Source: Caballeronia calidae (GTDB taxonomy: Bacteria > Pseudomonadota > Gammaproteobacteria > Burkholderiales > Burkholderiaceae). From it: a stretch of 64,000 nucleotides of DNA. Made by a program: the position numbers and the translations under genes. The stretch spans positions 62,001 through 126,000 of the forward strand of contig NZ_FCOX02000002.1 in NCBI RefSeq assembly GCF_900044055.2. Reading direction: 5' to 3'. The notes below the pieces were generated by a model, which did no database searches, had not been told where the DNA came from, and saw only the letters and a program-made list of their open reading frames with translations. Positions within the stretch are counted from its first letter, which is position 1. Each line of letters opens with the position of its first letter. Shown in pieces: positions 1-7,315 of this stretch.

Positions 1-368
1 TGGAAAGCGGCGCGGACGATGGCGTCGGCGCGTTGCATCGCTATACGTGGAAGGGACGTTTGCCGTATCGCGTGCGCTTCGACATGCGCGTCACGCGCGT
101 CGAGCCGCTCGTGCTGCTCGAAGGCGAAGCGAGCGGCGATGTGCAAGGCTTGGGACGCTGGCAGTTTTCATCGCGCGATGACGTCACCATCGTGCGATAC
201 GAATGGCTCGTGCGCACCGGACGCGGCTGGATGAACCTGCTTGCGCCCGTCGCGCGTCCGCTCTTCGAATGGAACCACGACTACGTGATGCAGCAAGGCG
301 GCGAGGCGCTCGCGAAGCGGCTCGGTGCGCGGCTCGTGGGCGTGGATCATCGTGAACCGAAGAGCTGA
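1..368 (+). CDS. SRPBCC-family protein, C-terminal part (cut by window edge)
   Basis: The reading frame is open from base 3 with no start inside the window, so this is the C-terminal ~120 residues of a longer protein. The visible part resembles the SRPBCC/polyketide cyclase fold: alternating strands with several Trp and Arg residues (RYTWKGRLPYRV, LGRWQF) followed by a long amphipathic C-terminal helix around VMQQGGEALAKRL. Such proteins form a hydrophobic ligand-binding cavity; no substrate can be read from the fragment. The stop lies 22 bases inside the end of the convergent LysR gene, so the two 3' ends overlap. The family call is moderate because the N-terminus is missing. Confidence 0.6.
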   Translation, partial: ESGADDGVGALHRYTWKGRLPYRVRFDMRVTRVEPLVLLEGEASGDVQGLGRWQFSSRDDVTIVRYEWLVRTGRGWMNLLAPVARPLFEWNHDYVMQQGGEALAKRLGARLVGVDHREPKS

Positions 369-1249
369 GACACCACGCCGCGCAGCCATCGATTGCCTGC
401 TTCATGGTGATAGCGCGCGTGCCAGTGCTGACGCACGGCGAAGCCATCGACGGGAATCGGGCATGTATGCACGGCGAGATCGTTCGCGCGCGCGAGCGTT
501 TCGCCGATATGACGCGGCAACGTGGCGATCAGATCCGTCGTCTGAATGATCGCGCCCAATCCGAGAAACCCCGGTAATTCCAGCACGACGCGCCGCTCGA
601 CGTGCTCCCGCGCGAGCGCCTGATCGAGCAGTTGCGCGCCCGTTCCCGCCGCGATCCCCACATGCCCTTCCGCGCGATATTGTTTCGCGCTCATTCTCGC
701 GCGCAGCCGCGGATGATGCCGGTTCGTCAGGCACACCCAGTCCTGCTCGTACAACTGCTGCTGATAGATGCCGCCGGAAAGCCACGGCACATAGCCGATG
801 GCAAGATCGGCCTCGCCCGATTCCAGCGCGCGCTCCGTATTGCCGTCGATGCGCGCGGCTTCCAGACGGATGCCCGGCGCCTGTGCGCGCATGTGCGCGA
901 GCAGACGCGGCAATAGCGTGACGTGGCTCGCGTCGGTCATGCAAATGCGGAAGCGCCGCTGCGCGGTGGCCGCATCGAAGGCGATTTCCCACGCCGTGAA
1001 GCGCCGCAGCGATTCGAGGATTTCGCGGCACGTGCCGATGAGCGCATCGGCTTGCGGCGTCGGCGCCATGCCGCCCGGCGTGCGGATGAAGAGCGGGTCC
1101 TGCAAGTGCTCGCGCAGCCGGCCGAGCCAGATGCTGATGGTCGGCTGGCTCTGACCGAGCTGCTCCGCGACGCGCGTGACGCTGCGCACTTCGTAGAGAA
1201 GATCGAAGAGTTGCAGGAGCTTGATATCGGGAAGTTCGGTCGTATCCAT
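347..1249 (-). CDS. LysR-family transcriptional regulator
   Basis: A 300-residue LysR-type regulator of normal length. The N-terminal winged helix-turn-helix covers about residues 8-67 (LLQLFDLLYEVRSVTRVAEQLG, then QSQPTISIWLGRLRE), followed by a two-lobed effector-binding domain starting near residue 93. The start is an ATG at 1249. The gene is divergent from the operon at 1353-5650 and the ~100-bp gap between them holds two overlapping palindromes of the LysR type, so it probably controls that operon and itself. Its 3' end overlaps the SRPBCC gene by 22 bases. The effector is unknown; the operon suggests an acyl-CoA or shikimate-like metabolite. Confidence 0.9.
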   Translation of the reverse strand: MDTTELPDIKLLQLFDLLYEVRSVTRVAEQLGQSQPTISIWLGRLREHLQDPLFIRTPGGMAPTPQADALIGTCREILESLRRFTAWEIAFDAATAQRRFRICMTDASHVTLLPRLLAHMRAQAPGIRLEAARIDGNTERALESGEADLAIGYVPWLSGGIYQQQLYEQDWVCLTNRHHPRLRARMSAKQYRAEGHVGIAAGTGAQLLDQALAREHVERRVVLELPGFLGLGAIIQTTDLIATLPRHIGETLARANDLAVHTCPIPVDGFAVRQHWHARYHHEAGNRWLRGVVSQLFGSR

Positions 1250-1263
1250 GGCGCGTTCTCATT

Positions 1264-1288
1264 ATTGCGTAGTGCAATGACGTCATTG
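1264..1288. promoter_or_regulatory. Candidate LysR operator (two overlapping palindromes)
   Basis: In the divergent gap, ATTGC-N5-GCAAT (1264-1278) is a perfect 15-bp inverted repeat of the LysR T-N11-A class. It runs directly into the perfect 14-bp palindrome CAATGACGTCATTG (1275-1288). The regulator starts at 1249, so the sites sit just upstream of it and ~65 bp upstream of the first operon gene. Binding is inferred, not shown. Confidence 0.6.
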
Positions 1289-1352
1289 TAGCCATTGCAT
1301 TGCCGAAATGATGCCGCGCCCGTATCTTGATCTCCATCTCAAGGAGACGCCA

Positions 1353-2303
1353 TTGAAGATCGCAATATTGGGAGCAGGCGCGCTGGGCTGCGCAATCGGC
1401 GCCGCGCTGACCGAAGCCGGAAACGAAACCTGGTTGCTGAACCGCGATGCGCAGCATGTGAACGCGATGCGCCGCGACGGTCTGCGAGTCGACGACGTCA
1501 ACGGCTCGCGAACCGTCGCCGTGCGTGCCACGACGCGCGCCGAGGAAGCCGGGCCGGTCGACGTGGTCGTCGTGCTGGTCAAGTCCTTTCATACGGAATC
1601 GGCGATGCGCAGTGCACTCGCGCTCGTCGGTCCTGAAACGATCGTGCTTTCGCTGCAAAACGGACTCGGGCACGAAGACGTCCTCGCCGAAATCGTCGGA
1701 CGTGAACGCGTGATGGCGGGCAAGACTTATGTCGGCGGCGTGCTGCTGGGCGCGGGGCATATTCAGTCGGGCGTCGCGGGCAAGGCGACGTATATCGGCG
1801 AACTCGATGGCCGCGTCACGCAGCGCGCGAACGCTATCGCGGGTGTCTTCAACGATGCCGGGCTCATCACCACGGTCAGCGACAACATCGTCGGCACGAT
1901 GTGGGACAAGCTGCTCGTCAATGTCGCGACCGGCGCGCTGACGGGACTCACCGGTCTCACTTACGGACAGCTCTATCGCGAGCCGCTGCTCAAGGCGACC
2001 GCGCTCGCCGCGGTCGAAGAAGCGATGACGGTCGCGAAAGCCGCCGGCGTCACGCTCGCCACGCGCGCGGCCGAAGACGCATGGACGCTCGCGGCCGATG
2101 GCCTGCCGTCCTCGTTCAAGACCTCGATGTTGCAGAGCCTCGAACGCGGCTCGATCACCGAGATCGACTTCATCAACGGCTCGGTCGTGCGCTGGGGCCA
2201 GCGTCACGGCGTGCCGACGCCCGTCAACGCGACGCTCGTGTCGTGCATCAAGGGCGTCGAGCGCGCCATGGCCGATCGACAACAACAGGAGACAGCGGCA
2301 TGA
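1353..2303 (+). CDS. Ketopantoate reductase-like (ApbA/PanE family) oxidoreductase
   Basis: A 316-residue NAD(P)-dependent 2-hydroxyacid/2-oxoacid oxidoreductase of the PanE family. The Rossmann motif ILGAGALGCAIG sits at residues 5-16. The C-terminal ApbA domain has KLLVNVATGALTGL, with the family's catalytic Lys near residue 185, and the late TSMLQSLERGSITEID and GVPTPVN motifs. I chose the TTG at 1353 because AAGGAG at 1341-1346 is well spaced from it; an upstream in-frame start at 1308 has no such site. It is the first gene of an overlapping operon with VOC, MaoC, CoA-transferase, AroE and AroQ-like genes. That context makes a catabolic role on a 2-oxo- or 2-hydroxyacid likelier than pantothenate synthesis. 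The exact substrate cannot be assigned. Confidence 0.85.
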   Translation: MKIAILGAGALGCAIGAALTEAGNETWLLNRDAQHVNAMRRDGLRVDDVNGSRTVAVRATTRAEEAGPVDVVVVLVKSFHTESAMRSALALVGPETIVLSLQNGLGHEDVLAEIVGRERVMAGKTYVGGVLLGAGHIQSGVAGKATYIGELDGRVTQRANAIAGVFNDAGLITTVSDNIVGTMWDKLLVNVATGALTGLTGLTYGQLYREPLLKATALAAVEEAMTVAKAAGVTLATRAAEDAWTLAADGLPSSFKTSMLQSLERGSITEIDFINGSVVRWGQRHGVPTPVNATLVSCIKGVERAMADRQQQETAA

Positions 2304-2692
2304 GCGCGCCGAAGGCTTATCTGGAACACGTCGCGATCTGGGTGAAGGACATCCGCTGGCATATCCGTTTCTTCGAGGACGTGCTCGGCATGACGATGCG
2401 CGAAGTCGACGGCACGCGCGAAGCGCCGCGTCAATACTGGACGCTCGGCGGCATGCAGTTCATTCACGACCCGCAATACACCGCGCCCGAAGGACGCCTC
2501 GCGCATCTCGGCGTGATGTGCGAGGACCTCGAAGCCGCACTGAGCGCCGCGCATCGATACGACGTGAGCGAGATGCCGCAAGGCCGCAACTGGCTGCGTC
2601 TGCCCGATGGCCTCGCCATCGAATTCATTCAGGCCAGACCTGCCACGTGTGTCGCGCGGGCGCTGGCCATCGACCCGCGCGCGGAGGCGTGA
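2300..2692 (+). CDS. VOC-superfamily (glyoxalase/dioxygenase fold) protein
   Basis: A 130-residue single-domain vicinal-oxygen-chelate protein. It shows the two beta-alpha-beta-beta-beta modules: the first begins LEHVAIWVKDIRWHIRFFED and the second LAHLGVMCEDLEAAL, ending in LAIEFIQ. His11 in EHVAIW, the His of AHLGV and the late Glu of AIEFI are at positions usually used as metal ligands. The start ATG overlaps the previous stop in ATGA, which implies translational coupling. Members act as lyases, isomerases, epimerases or dioxygenases. In this operon an epimerase or isomerase acting on a CoA ester or cyclic acid would fit, but that is inference. Confidence 0.82.
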   Translation: MSAPKAYLEHVAIWVKDIRWHIRFFEDVLGMTMREVDGTREAPRQYWTLGGMQFIHDPQYTAPEGRLAHLGVMCEDLEAALSAAHRYDVSEMPQGRNWLRLPDGLAIEFIQARPATCVARALAIDPRAEA

Positions 2693-2693
2693 C

Positions 2694-3152
2694 ATGACGA
2701 TCATCGAAAAGTACTGGGACGACGCCACCGAAGGCGACGTGTGCGTAAGCCCGACCTATACCGTAACGAAGGCGCGCATTCTCGCGTATGCGGAGCTGAC
2801 CGGCGATCACACGCCGGTTCACTTCGACGAGGACTATGCCAATGCGAGCCACTTCGGCTGCATCGTCGCGCATGGCCTGTTCGGCCTCTCCATCGCCGAT
2901 GGCCTCAAGACGCAGAGCGATTATCGCTTCCTGCCGGGCATGTCGCTCGGCTGGACGTGGGACTTTCTTCTGCCGATCAAGGTGAACGACGTGCTGCACG
3001 TGAAGTTTCGCGTCGGCGCGATGCGCGCGAGCAAGAGCCGTCCCGGCTGGGGCATCGTCGTGCTGCCGTCCGAGCTGATCAATCAGAACGGCGAGACCGT
3101 TCAACGTGGCGAACATCGTCTGATGGTGCCGCGCCGTCCGGGAGCGTTCTGA
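2694..3152 (+). CDS. MaoC-like hot-dog fold dehydratase
   Basis: A 152-residue MaoC/R-hydratase family protein. The hydratase-2 motif is present as GDHTPVHFDEDYA, with the expected catalytic Asp38 and His43; Thr replaces the commoner Asn between them. The rest follows the single hot-dog fold (HFGCIVAHGLFGLSIADGL for the central helix, then VLHVKFRVGAMRASKSRPGWG). The family hydrates or dehydrates acyl-CoA esters. The neighbouring CaiB-type transferase at 3152, whose ATG shares bases with this stop, would supply the CoA ester. The start at 2694 follows the upstream stop by one base and is preceded by GGAGG. Confidence 0.85.
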   Translation: MTIIEKYWDDATEGDVCVSPTYTVTKARILAYAELTGDHTPVHFDEDYANASHFGCIVAHGLFGLSIADGLKTQSDYRFLPGMSLGWTWDFLLPIKVNDVLHVKFRVGAMRASKSRPGWGIVVLPSELINQNGETVQRGEHRLMVPRRPGAF

Positions 3153-4375
3153 TGCAGGCACGTCCACTCGAAGGCATTCGCGTCGTCGATTACAGCCACT
3201 TTCTCGCGGGTCCGTATGTGGGCCGCTGTCTCGCCGCGCTCGGCGCGGAGGTGATCAAGGTCGAGCGTCCCGGCAGCGGCGATGCGGGCCGCCAGCACGC
3301 CACCGTGCTCGATGACGAACAAAGCGGCTACTTCCTCCAGCTCAACATGGGCAAGCGCGGCGTGAGCGTCGACATGAAAGACCCGCGCGGCAAGGCCTTC
3401 ATGCAGCGTCTGTGTGATTCGGCGGACGTGTTCATCGAGAACTATCGGCCGGGCGCGCTGAAGAAGCTCGGGCTCGGTTATGAAGAACTGTCCGCGCGCA
3501 ACCCGACGCTCGTCTATTGCTCGATCTCCGCTTATGGACATACCGGACCGGACGCACATCGCGCGGGATTCGGTCTCATCGCGGAGGCGAAGAGCGGCAT
3601 CATGCAGATGATCGGCACGCCCGGCGAACGTCCGCCGCTCCTGCGCATTTCGCTCGGCGATATGTACACCGGCATTCACGCGGTCGCGGCCATCAATGCG
3701 GCGCTGCTCGGCCGCGAGAGGAGCGGACGCGGTCAGCATATCGACATGGCGCTCTACGACACGCTCGTATCGATGCACGAATACGCGGTGCAGTGCTACA
3801 CGCTGCAAGGCGTGTTGCCCGAGCAGACGGGCCACGACATGCCGACATCCACGCTCTACGGCGTGTTCCGCGCAGCCGATGGCGATCTTGTGATTGCCGC
3901 CCAAGTCGACGATGCATGGAAGCGCTTCGCCGCATTGATCGAAACGCATGGCGGACCGAAAGGCTTCGGCGCGGATACGCGTTTGCATCATCTCGATGGC
4001 CGCAATGCGAATCGCAAGGAGATTCTGTCGGTCGTCGAACCGTGGGTCGCGAGCCGCCCGGTGGCGCAAGTGCTCGAGTTGCTCGATGGCATCGACGTGC
4101 CTTGCGCGAAGGTGCAACGCATCGACGAAGTGATCGACGATCCGCAGATTGCCGCGCGCGGGATGGTGATCGAGCAGGAGCATCCGCGCTACGGCAAGCT
4201 GCGCATGTCCAACCTGCCCTTTCGCTTTTCCGATTGCGACACGACGATTCGGGACGTCGCGCCCGACCTCGGTCAACACAACGCCGAGATCGCGCGCACG
4301 CTCGGTTTCAGCGAGGCCGATATCGACGCGATGCAGACCGAAGGCGTGCTCTATTCGAAGCGAGGCCAAGCATGA
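3152..4375 (+). CDS. CaiB/BaiF (family III) CoA-transferase
   Basis: A 407-residue family III CoA-transferase, the usual length. It opens with LEGIRVVDYSHFLAGPYVGR, continues with the GYFLQLNMGKRGVSVDMKDP and RPGALKKLGLGYEEL signatures, and has the catalytic Asp in SLGDMYTG at about residue 170. It ends with the small-domain motif AARGMVIEQEHP. These enzymes move CoA between carboxylic acids. The start ATG overlaps the MaoC stop (TGATG) and the stop overlaps the next ATG. The operon therefore seems to activate a carboxylic acid by CoA transfer and (de)hydrate it with the MaoC protein. Donor and acceptor are unknown. Confidence 0.9.
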   Translation: MQARPLEGIRVVDYSHFLAGPYVGRCLAALGAEVIKVERPGSGDAGRQHATVLDDEQSGYFLQLNMGKRGVSVDMKDPRGKAFMQRLCDSADVFIENYRPGALKKLGLGYEELSARNPTLVYCSISAYGHTGPDAHRAGFGLIAEAKSGIMQMIGTPGERPPLLRISLGDMYTGIHAVAAINAALLGRERSGRGQHIDMALYDTLVSMHEYAVQCYTLQGVLPEQTGHDMPTSTLYGVFRAADGDLVIAAQVDDAWKRFAALIETHGGPKGFGADTRLHHLDGRNANRKEILSVVEPWVASRPVAQVLELLDGIDVPCAKVQRIDEVIDDPQIAARGMVIEQEHPRYGKLRMSNLPFRFSDCDTTIRDVAPDLGQHNAEIARTLGFSEADIDAMQTEGVLYSKRGQA

Positions 4376-5196
4376 CTGACCGCTATGCCGTGATCGGCAA
4401 TCCGATCGGACATACGAAATCTCCCCTGATTCATGGGCTTTTCGCGGAGGTGACGCAACAGGACATCGCGTACGAAGCCATCGAAGCGCCGCGCGACGGC
4501 TTCGCCGACACCGTGCACGCGTTCATCGCGAGCGGCGCGAAAGGCATCAACATCACCGCGCCGTTCAAGCTCGAAGCCTTCGCGATGTCCGATGAACGCA
4601 GCGAGCGCGCGACGCTCGCGGGCGCGGCCAATGCGCTCAAGTTCGAGAACGGGCGCATCGTCGCGGAGAACTTCGACGGCGTGGGTCTGCTGCGCGATAT
4701 CGAAGTGAATCTGAACATGCCGCTCGCCGGCAAGCGCGTGCTGCTGCTCGGCGCCGGCGGCGCGGCACGCGGCGCATTGCTGCCGTTTCTGGCGGCGGGT
4801 CCGAAGGAGCTGGTCATCGCGAATCGCGATTACGGCAAGGCGAAGCGCCTCGTGTCGCAAGTCCGCGCGAGCGTGCCGCTGCGTGCCAGCGGCTACAACG
4901 AACTCGAAGCGATGGGCAGCTTCGATCTCGTCGTCAACGCGACGTCGGCGAGTCTGTCGGGCGAGCTTCCGCCGGTCGCGCCGAGCGTGTTCAGTCCACG
5001 CGGCACGGCGTACGAACTCGCCTACGGCAAGCGCCTCACGCCCTTCTTGCGGCTCGCGCGCAACGCGGGCGTGCTCGGCATCGCCGATGGCGTCGGCATG
5101 CTGGTCGAACAGGCCGCCGAAGCTTTCGCGTGGTGGCGCGGCGTGCGGCCCGAGACGCGATCCGTGATCGACCGTCTCACCGTGCCGCTCGAATGA
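4372..5196 (+). CDS. Shikimate/quinate 5-dehydrogenase family protein (AroE paralogue)
   Basis: A 274-residue AroE-family protein. It has the substrate motif NPIGHTKSPLIHG (residues 10-22), the catalytic Lys66 in ITAPFK, the Asp of NFDGVG, the nucleotide motif LLGAGGAARGALLPF near residue 123, and NATSAS plus DGVGMLVEQAAEAF at the end. Members interconvert 3-dehydroshikimate and shikimate, or dehydroquinate and quinate, with NAD(P). The gene overlaps the CoA-transferase by four bases and is followed by an AroQ-like dehydratase. A biosynthetic aroE is not expected inside a LysR-controlled acyl-CoA operon, so this is probably a catabolic paralogue. Which substrate it uses cannot be read from sequence. 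Confidence 0.85.
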   Translation: MTDRYAVIGNPIGHTKSPLIHGLFAEVTQQDIAYEAIEAPRDGFADTVHAFIASGAKGINITAPFKLEAFAMSDERSERATLAGAANALKFENGRIVAENFDGVGLLRDIEVNLNMPLAGKRVLLLGAGGAARGALLPFLAAGPKELVIANRDYGKAKRLVSQVRASVPLRASGYNELEAMGSFDLVVNATSASLSGELPPVAPSVFSPRGTAYELAYGKRLTPFLRLARNAGVLGIADGVGMLVEQAAEAFAWWRGVRPETRSVIDRLTVPLE

Positions 5197-5215
5197 ATAG
5201 CCAAGGAACACGCAG

Positions 5216-5650
5216 ATGAAAAAAGTCCTGATGCTTCACGGCGTCAATCACAACATGTTCGGCAGGCGCGATCCCGTGCAATACGGCACGATCACGCTCG
5301 CACAGATCAATGAGCGTTTACAGACGCTTGCGGCCGAACTCGGCGTAACGATCGAATCCTTTCAGACCAACAGCGAAGGCGCGATGTGCGAGCGCATTCA
5401 TCGCGCGTTCGAAGCGCGGCAGGACGCGGTGCTGATCAATGCGGGCGCGTGGACGCACTACAGCTATGGCATCCGCGATGCGCTCGCCATACTCGAGTGT
5501 CCCGTCGTCGAGATCCATATGTCGAACATTCATGCACGCGAGGCGTTCAGGCATCACTCCGTCTTCGCGGAAGTCGTGAAGGGCCAGATTTGCGGGTTCG
5601 GCGTGGAAAGCTATCTGCTGGGTCTGCGCGCGGCGCTCGCGTCCTTCTAA
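5216..5650 (+). CDS. Type II 3-dehydroquinate dehydratase-like protein (divergent AroQ)
   Basis: A 144-residue protein with the type II dehydroquinase fold. The residues I would expect from characterised AroQ are kept: Arg of the FGRRDP lid, Tyr of QYG, Asn and His of INAGAWTHYS, Asp of RDAL, Glu and His of VEIHMSN, and both Arg of HAREAFRHHS. The active-site loop is unusual: GPNLNMLG of normal AroQ is GVNHNMFG here, putting Val and His next to the substrate pocket. As the last gene of the operon, 19 bases after aroE-like, it probably dehydrates dehydroquinate or a close analogue in catabolism. Confidence 0.85.
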   Translation: MKKVLMLHGVNHNMFGRRDPVQYGTITLAQINERLQTLAAELGVTIESFQTNSEGAMCERIHRAFEARQDAVLINAGAWTHYSYGIRDALAILECPVVEIHMSNIHAREAFRHHSVFAEVVKGQICGFGVESYLLGLRAALASF

Positions 5651-5711
5651 GTCTCGCATAAGGTTCGCCCGCTACGATTGCTCCATCCTTCGTAGCCCGC
5701 GAACCTTCCGC

Positions 5712-6314
5712 ATGAATACACTTGAAGCGCTGAACCACGCGTGGTTTCTCTCGATCAACGCGACGCCCGCTACGCCGCCATGGCAAATGGACATCGCGCT
5801 GGCCATCGCCAATGATTTCGTTTTCCTGATCCCGGTGCTGCTCACGTTGCTTTGGCTGTTCGGCGATCGCCAACAGCGAAGCGCCGCCGTCCGCGCGTGT
5901 TGCGTCGCGCTTCTCGCGCTCGGGTTCAATCAGCTGATCGGCCTGCTGTGGATGCATCCACGGCCGTTCATGATCGGCCTCGGTCATACCTTCATCGAAC
6001 ACGCGCCGGATTCGTCGTTTCCGAGCGATCATGCGACCTTGTTCGCGAGCGTCGCGCTGACGTTTCTGCTTGGAAGGCTGTGGCGTTGCGGTTTGCTGGT
6101 CACGCTCGCGGGTATTGCAATCGCATGGGCGCGGGTGCGTATCGGCGTGCATTACCCGCTCGATATGGCGGGCGCGGTGGGCGTCGCGTGCGTGGCCTAT
6201 GCGTCCATCGTGCCGCTCTGGGCGCGTGCGGGCGATGCGTTGATGCGCCTGCTGATCGCGCTTTATCGCAAGCTGCTGTCGTGGCCGATCCGGCGCGGCT
6301 GGCTCGCGCCATAA
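5712..6314 (+). CDS. PAP2-family membrane phosphatase, probable undecaprenyl-diphosphatase (BcrC/YbjG type)
   Basis: A 200-residue integral membrane protein with about six hydrophobic segments. The PAP2 motifs are visible: MHPRPF near residue 80 (motif 1; no Lys seven residues before the Arg), SSFPSDHATLF near residue 101 (motif 2), and RVRIGVHYPLDMAGA near residue 139 (motif 3, catalytic His). Spacing and the GLGHTFIEH stretch match the BcrC/YbjG undecaprenyl pyrophosphatases, which recycle the lipid carrier for peptidoglycan at the outer face of the inner membrane. It lies 62 bases after the aroQ-like gene and is probably a separate transcription unit. Confidence 0.82.
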   Translation: MNTLEALNHAWFLSINATPATPPWQMDIALAIANDFVFLIPVLLTLLWLFGDRQQRSAAVRACCVALLALGFNQLIGLLWMHPRPFMIGLGHTFIEHAPDSSFPSDHATLFASVALTFLLGRLWRCGLLVTLAGIAIAWARVRIGVHYPLDMAGAVGVACVAYASIVPLWARAGDALMRLLIALYRKLLSWPIRRGWLAP

Positions 6315-6326
6315 CGTTGGACGTCA

Positions 6327-7091
6327 TCAAGCCCAGCCTTCGAGCCGCAACGTCGAGCGCACGAGTCGTTCTTCCTCGCGCTCGATCTCCGCGAGACTCT
6401 CGCGCACGCTCTTGACATGCTGGCTCGCCGCGCGGCGCGCCTGCTCCGGCAGCTTGCCCGTCACCGCGTTGTAGAGCCGCGCGTGCTGACGATCGATCAG
6501 GCGCTTCTGCGGCTCGCGGTGATAGAGATTGTTCACCGACGCGAACACCGCGCTCAACATCAGATCGTTCAACATGCCGAGCGTATGCACGAGCACCGCG
6601 TTGTGCGACGCCTCGCAGATCGCCAGATGAAACGCGTGATCGAGCCGCGCGTGCGTCGATGCATCGGTGTCGTGCGTATCCGCCGCGACGAGCTCTTCAT
6701 AGCGCCGCCGGATCATGATGTGATCGGCCTGCGTGCCGCGCAGCGCGGCCAGCCGTGCCGCCTCCGCTTCCAGCATCTCGCGCACTTCCAGCAGATCGTA
6801 AAGCGTGCGCGGCTGCGATCCGAGCAGATGCATCATCGGCGTCTGCGCGGGCTCGGCCGTCAGCCTGGCGACGAACGAGCCCTTTCCCTGCGACGTTTCG
6901 ATCAAGCCTCTCGCTCGCAGTATCTTCAGACCTTCGCGTAGCGCGGTGCGCGATACACCGAGCTTTTCCGTCAGCCGCCGCTCGGACGGCAGCGTCTGCC
7001 CGACCTTCAGCACGCCATCGACGATCAGTGCCTCGATGCGTTCGACGACCACATCCGCCAGTTTTCGTTTGCTCTCGTCTGCTTCTTTCAT
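6327..7091 (-). CDS. glcC: GlcC-type GntR/FadR-subfamily regulator of the glycolate operon
   Basis: A 254-residue GntR-family regulator with an N-terminal winged helix (LPSERRLTEKLGVSRTALREGLKILRARGLIE) and a C-terminal FCD domain. It strongly resembles E. coli GlcC in runs such as SVFASVNNLYHR, QPRTLYDLLEVRE and DHAFHLAICEASHN. GlcC senses glycolate and controls glcDEF, which lies divergently next door. I chose the ATG at 7091 over an in-frame GTG at 7103 because the GTG falls within one of the two predicted operators (7103-7115). Autoregulation through that site is likely. Confidence 0.92.
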   Translation of the reverse strand: MKEADESKRKLADVVVERIEALIVDGVLKVGQTLPSERRLTEKLGVSRTALREGLKILRARGLIETSQGKGSFVARLTAEPAQTPMMHLLGSQPRTLYDLLEVREMLEAEAARLAALRGTQADHIMIRRRYEELVAADTHDTDASTHARLDHAFHLAICEASHNAVLVHTLGMLNDLMLSAVFASVNNLYHREPQKRLIDRQHARLYNAVTGKLPEQARRAASQHVKSVRESLAEIEREEERLVRSTLRLEGWA

Positions 7092-7102
7092 CGCGCTCAC
7101 CA

Positions 7103-7115
7103 CTGGTATTACCAG
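7103..7115. promoter_or_regulatory. Candidate GlcC operator 1
   Basis: The 13-bp perfect palindrome CTGGTATTACCAG lies 11 bases upstream of the chosen glcC start. TGGT-N3-ACCA is the core typical of FadR-subfamily GntR regulators such as LldR and PdhR. Its position suits autorepression. Confidence 0.75.
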
Positions 7116-7211
7116 CTTTAAATCCTAGCACGAGAGACGCGGATTTACTTTCTCCACGCTCAATAGCACGGACGATTCCACCGCATCGCGCAACCCGGAC
7201 AGCGCACAAAA

Positions 7212-7226
7212 ACTGGTAATACCAGT
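7212..7226. promoter_or_regulatory. Candidate GlcC operator 2
   Basis: The 15-bp perfect palindrome ACTGGTAATACCAGT repeats the operator core at 7103-7115, with centres 110 bp apart, close to a whole number of helical turns. It lies about 90 bp upstream of glcD. Both sites together fit one regulator acting on a divergent promoter pair, possibly with looping. Confidence 0.78.
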
Positions 7227-7315
7227 GTGAAAACCATCGACAACCGTTCACCGACCCGGAAGAATCGCCGAAAAGCACACGTGGGCACGAACCCGCGCCC
7301 CACCGGAGACACCGC

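Noticed and set aside
402..2285. A 627-codon minus-strand open frame spanning the LysR gene and the PanE-like gene
   Set aside because: It runs across the divergent promoter region and shadows both recognised genes in another frame.
4372..5650. Housekeeping aroE and aroQ of the shikimate pathway
   Set aside because: They are embedded in and overlap a LysR-controlled acyl-CoA operon, and AroQ has an altered active-site loop; a catabolic role is likelier.
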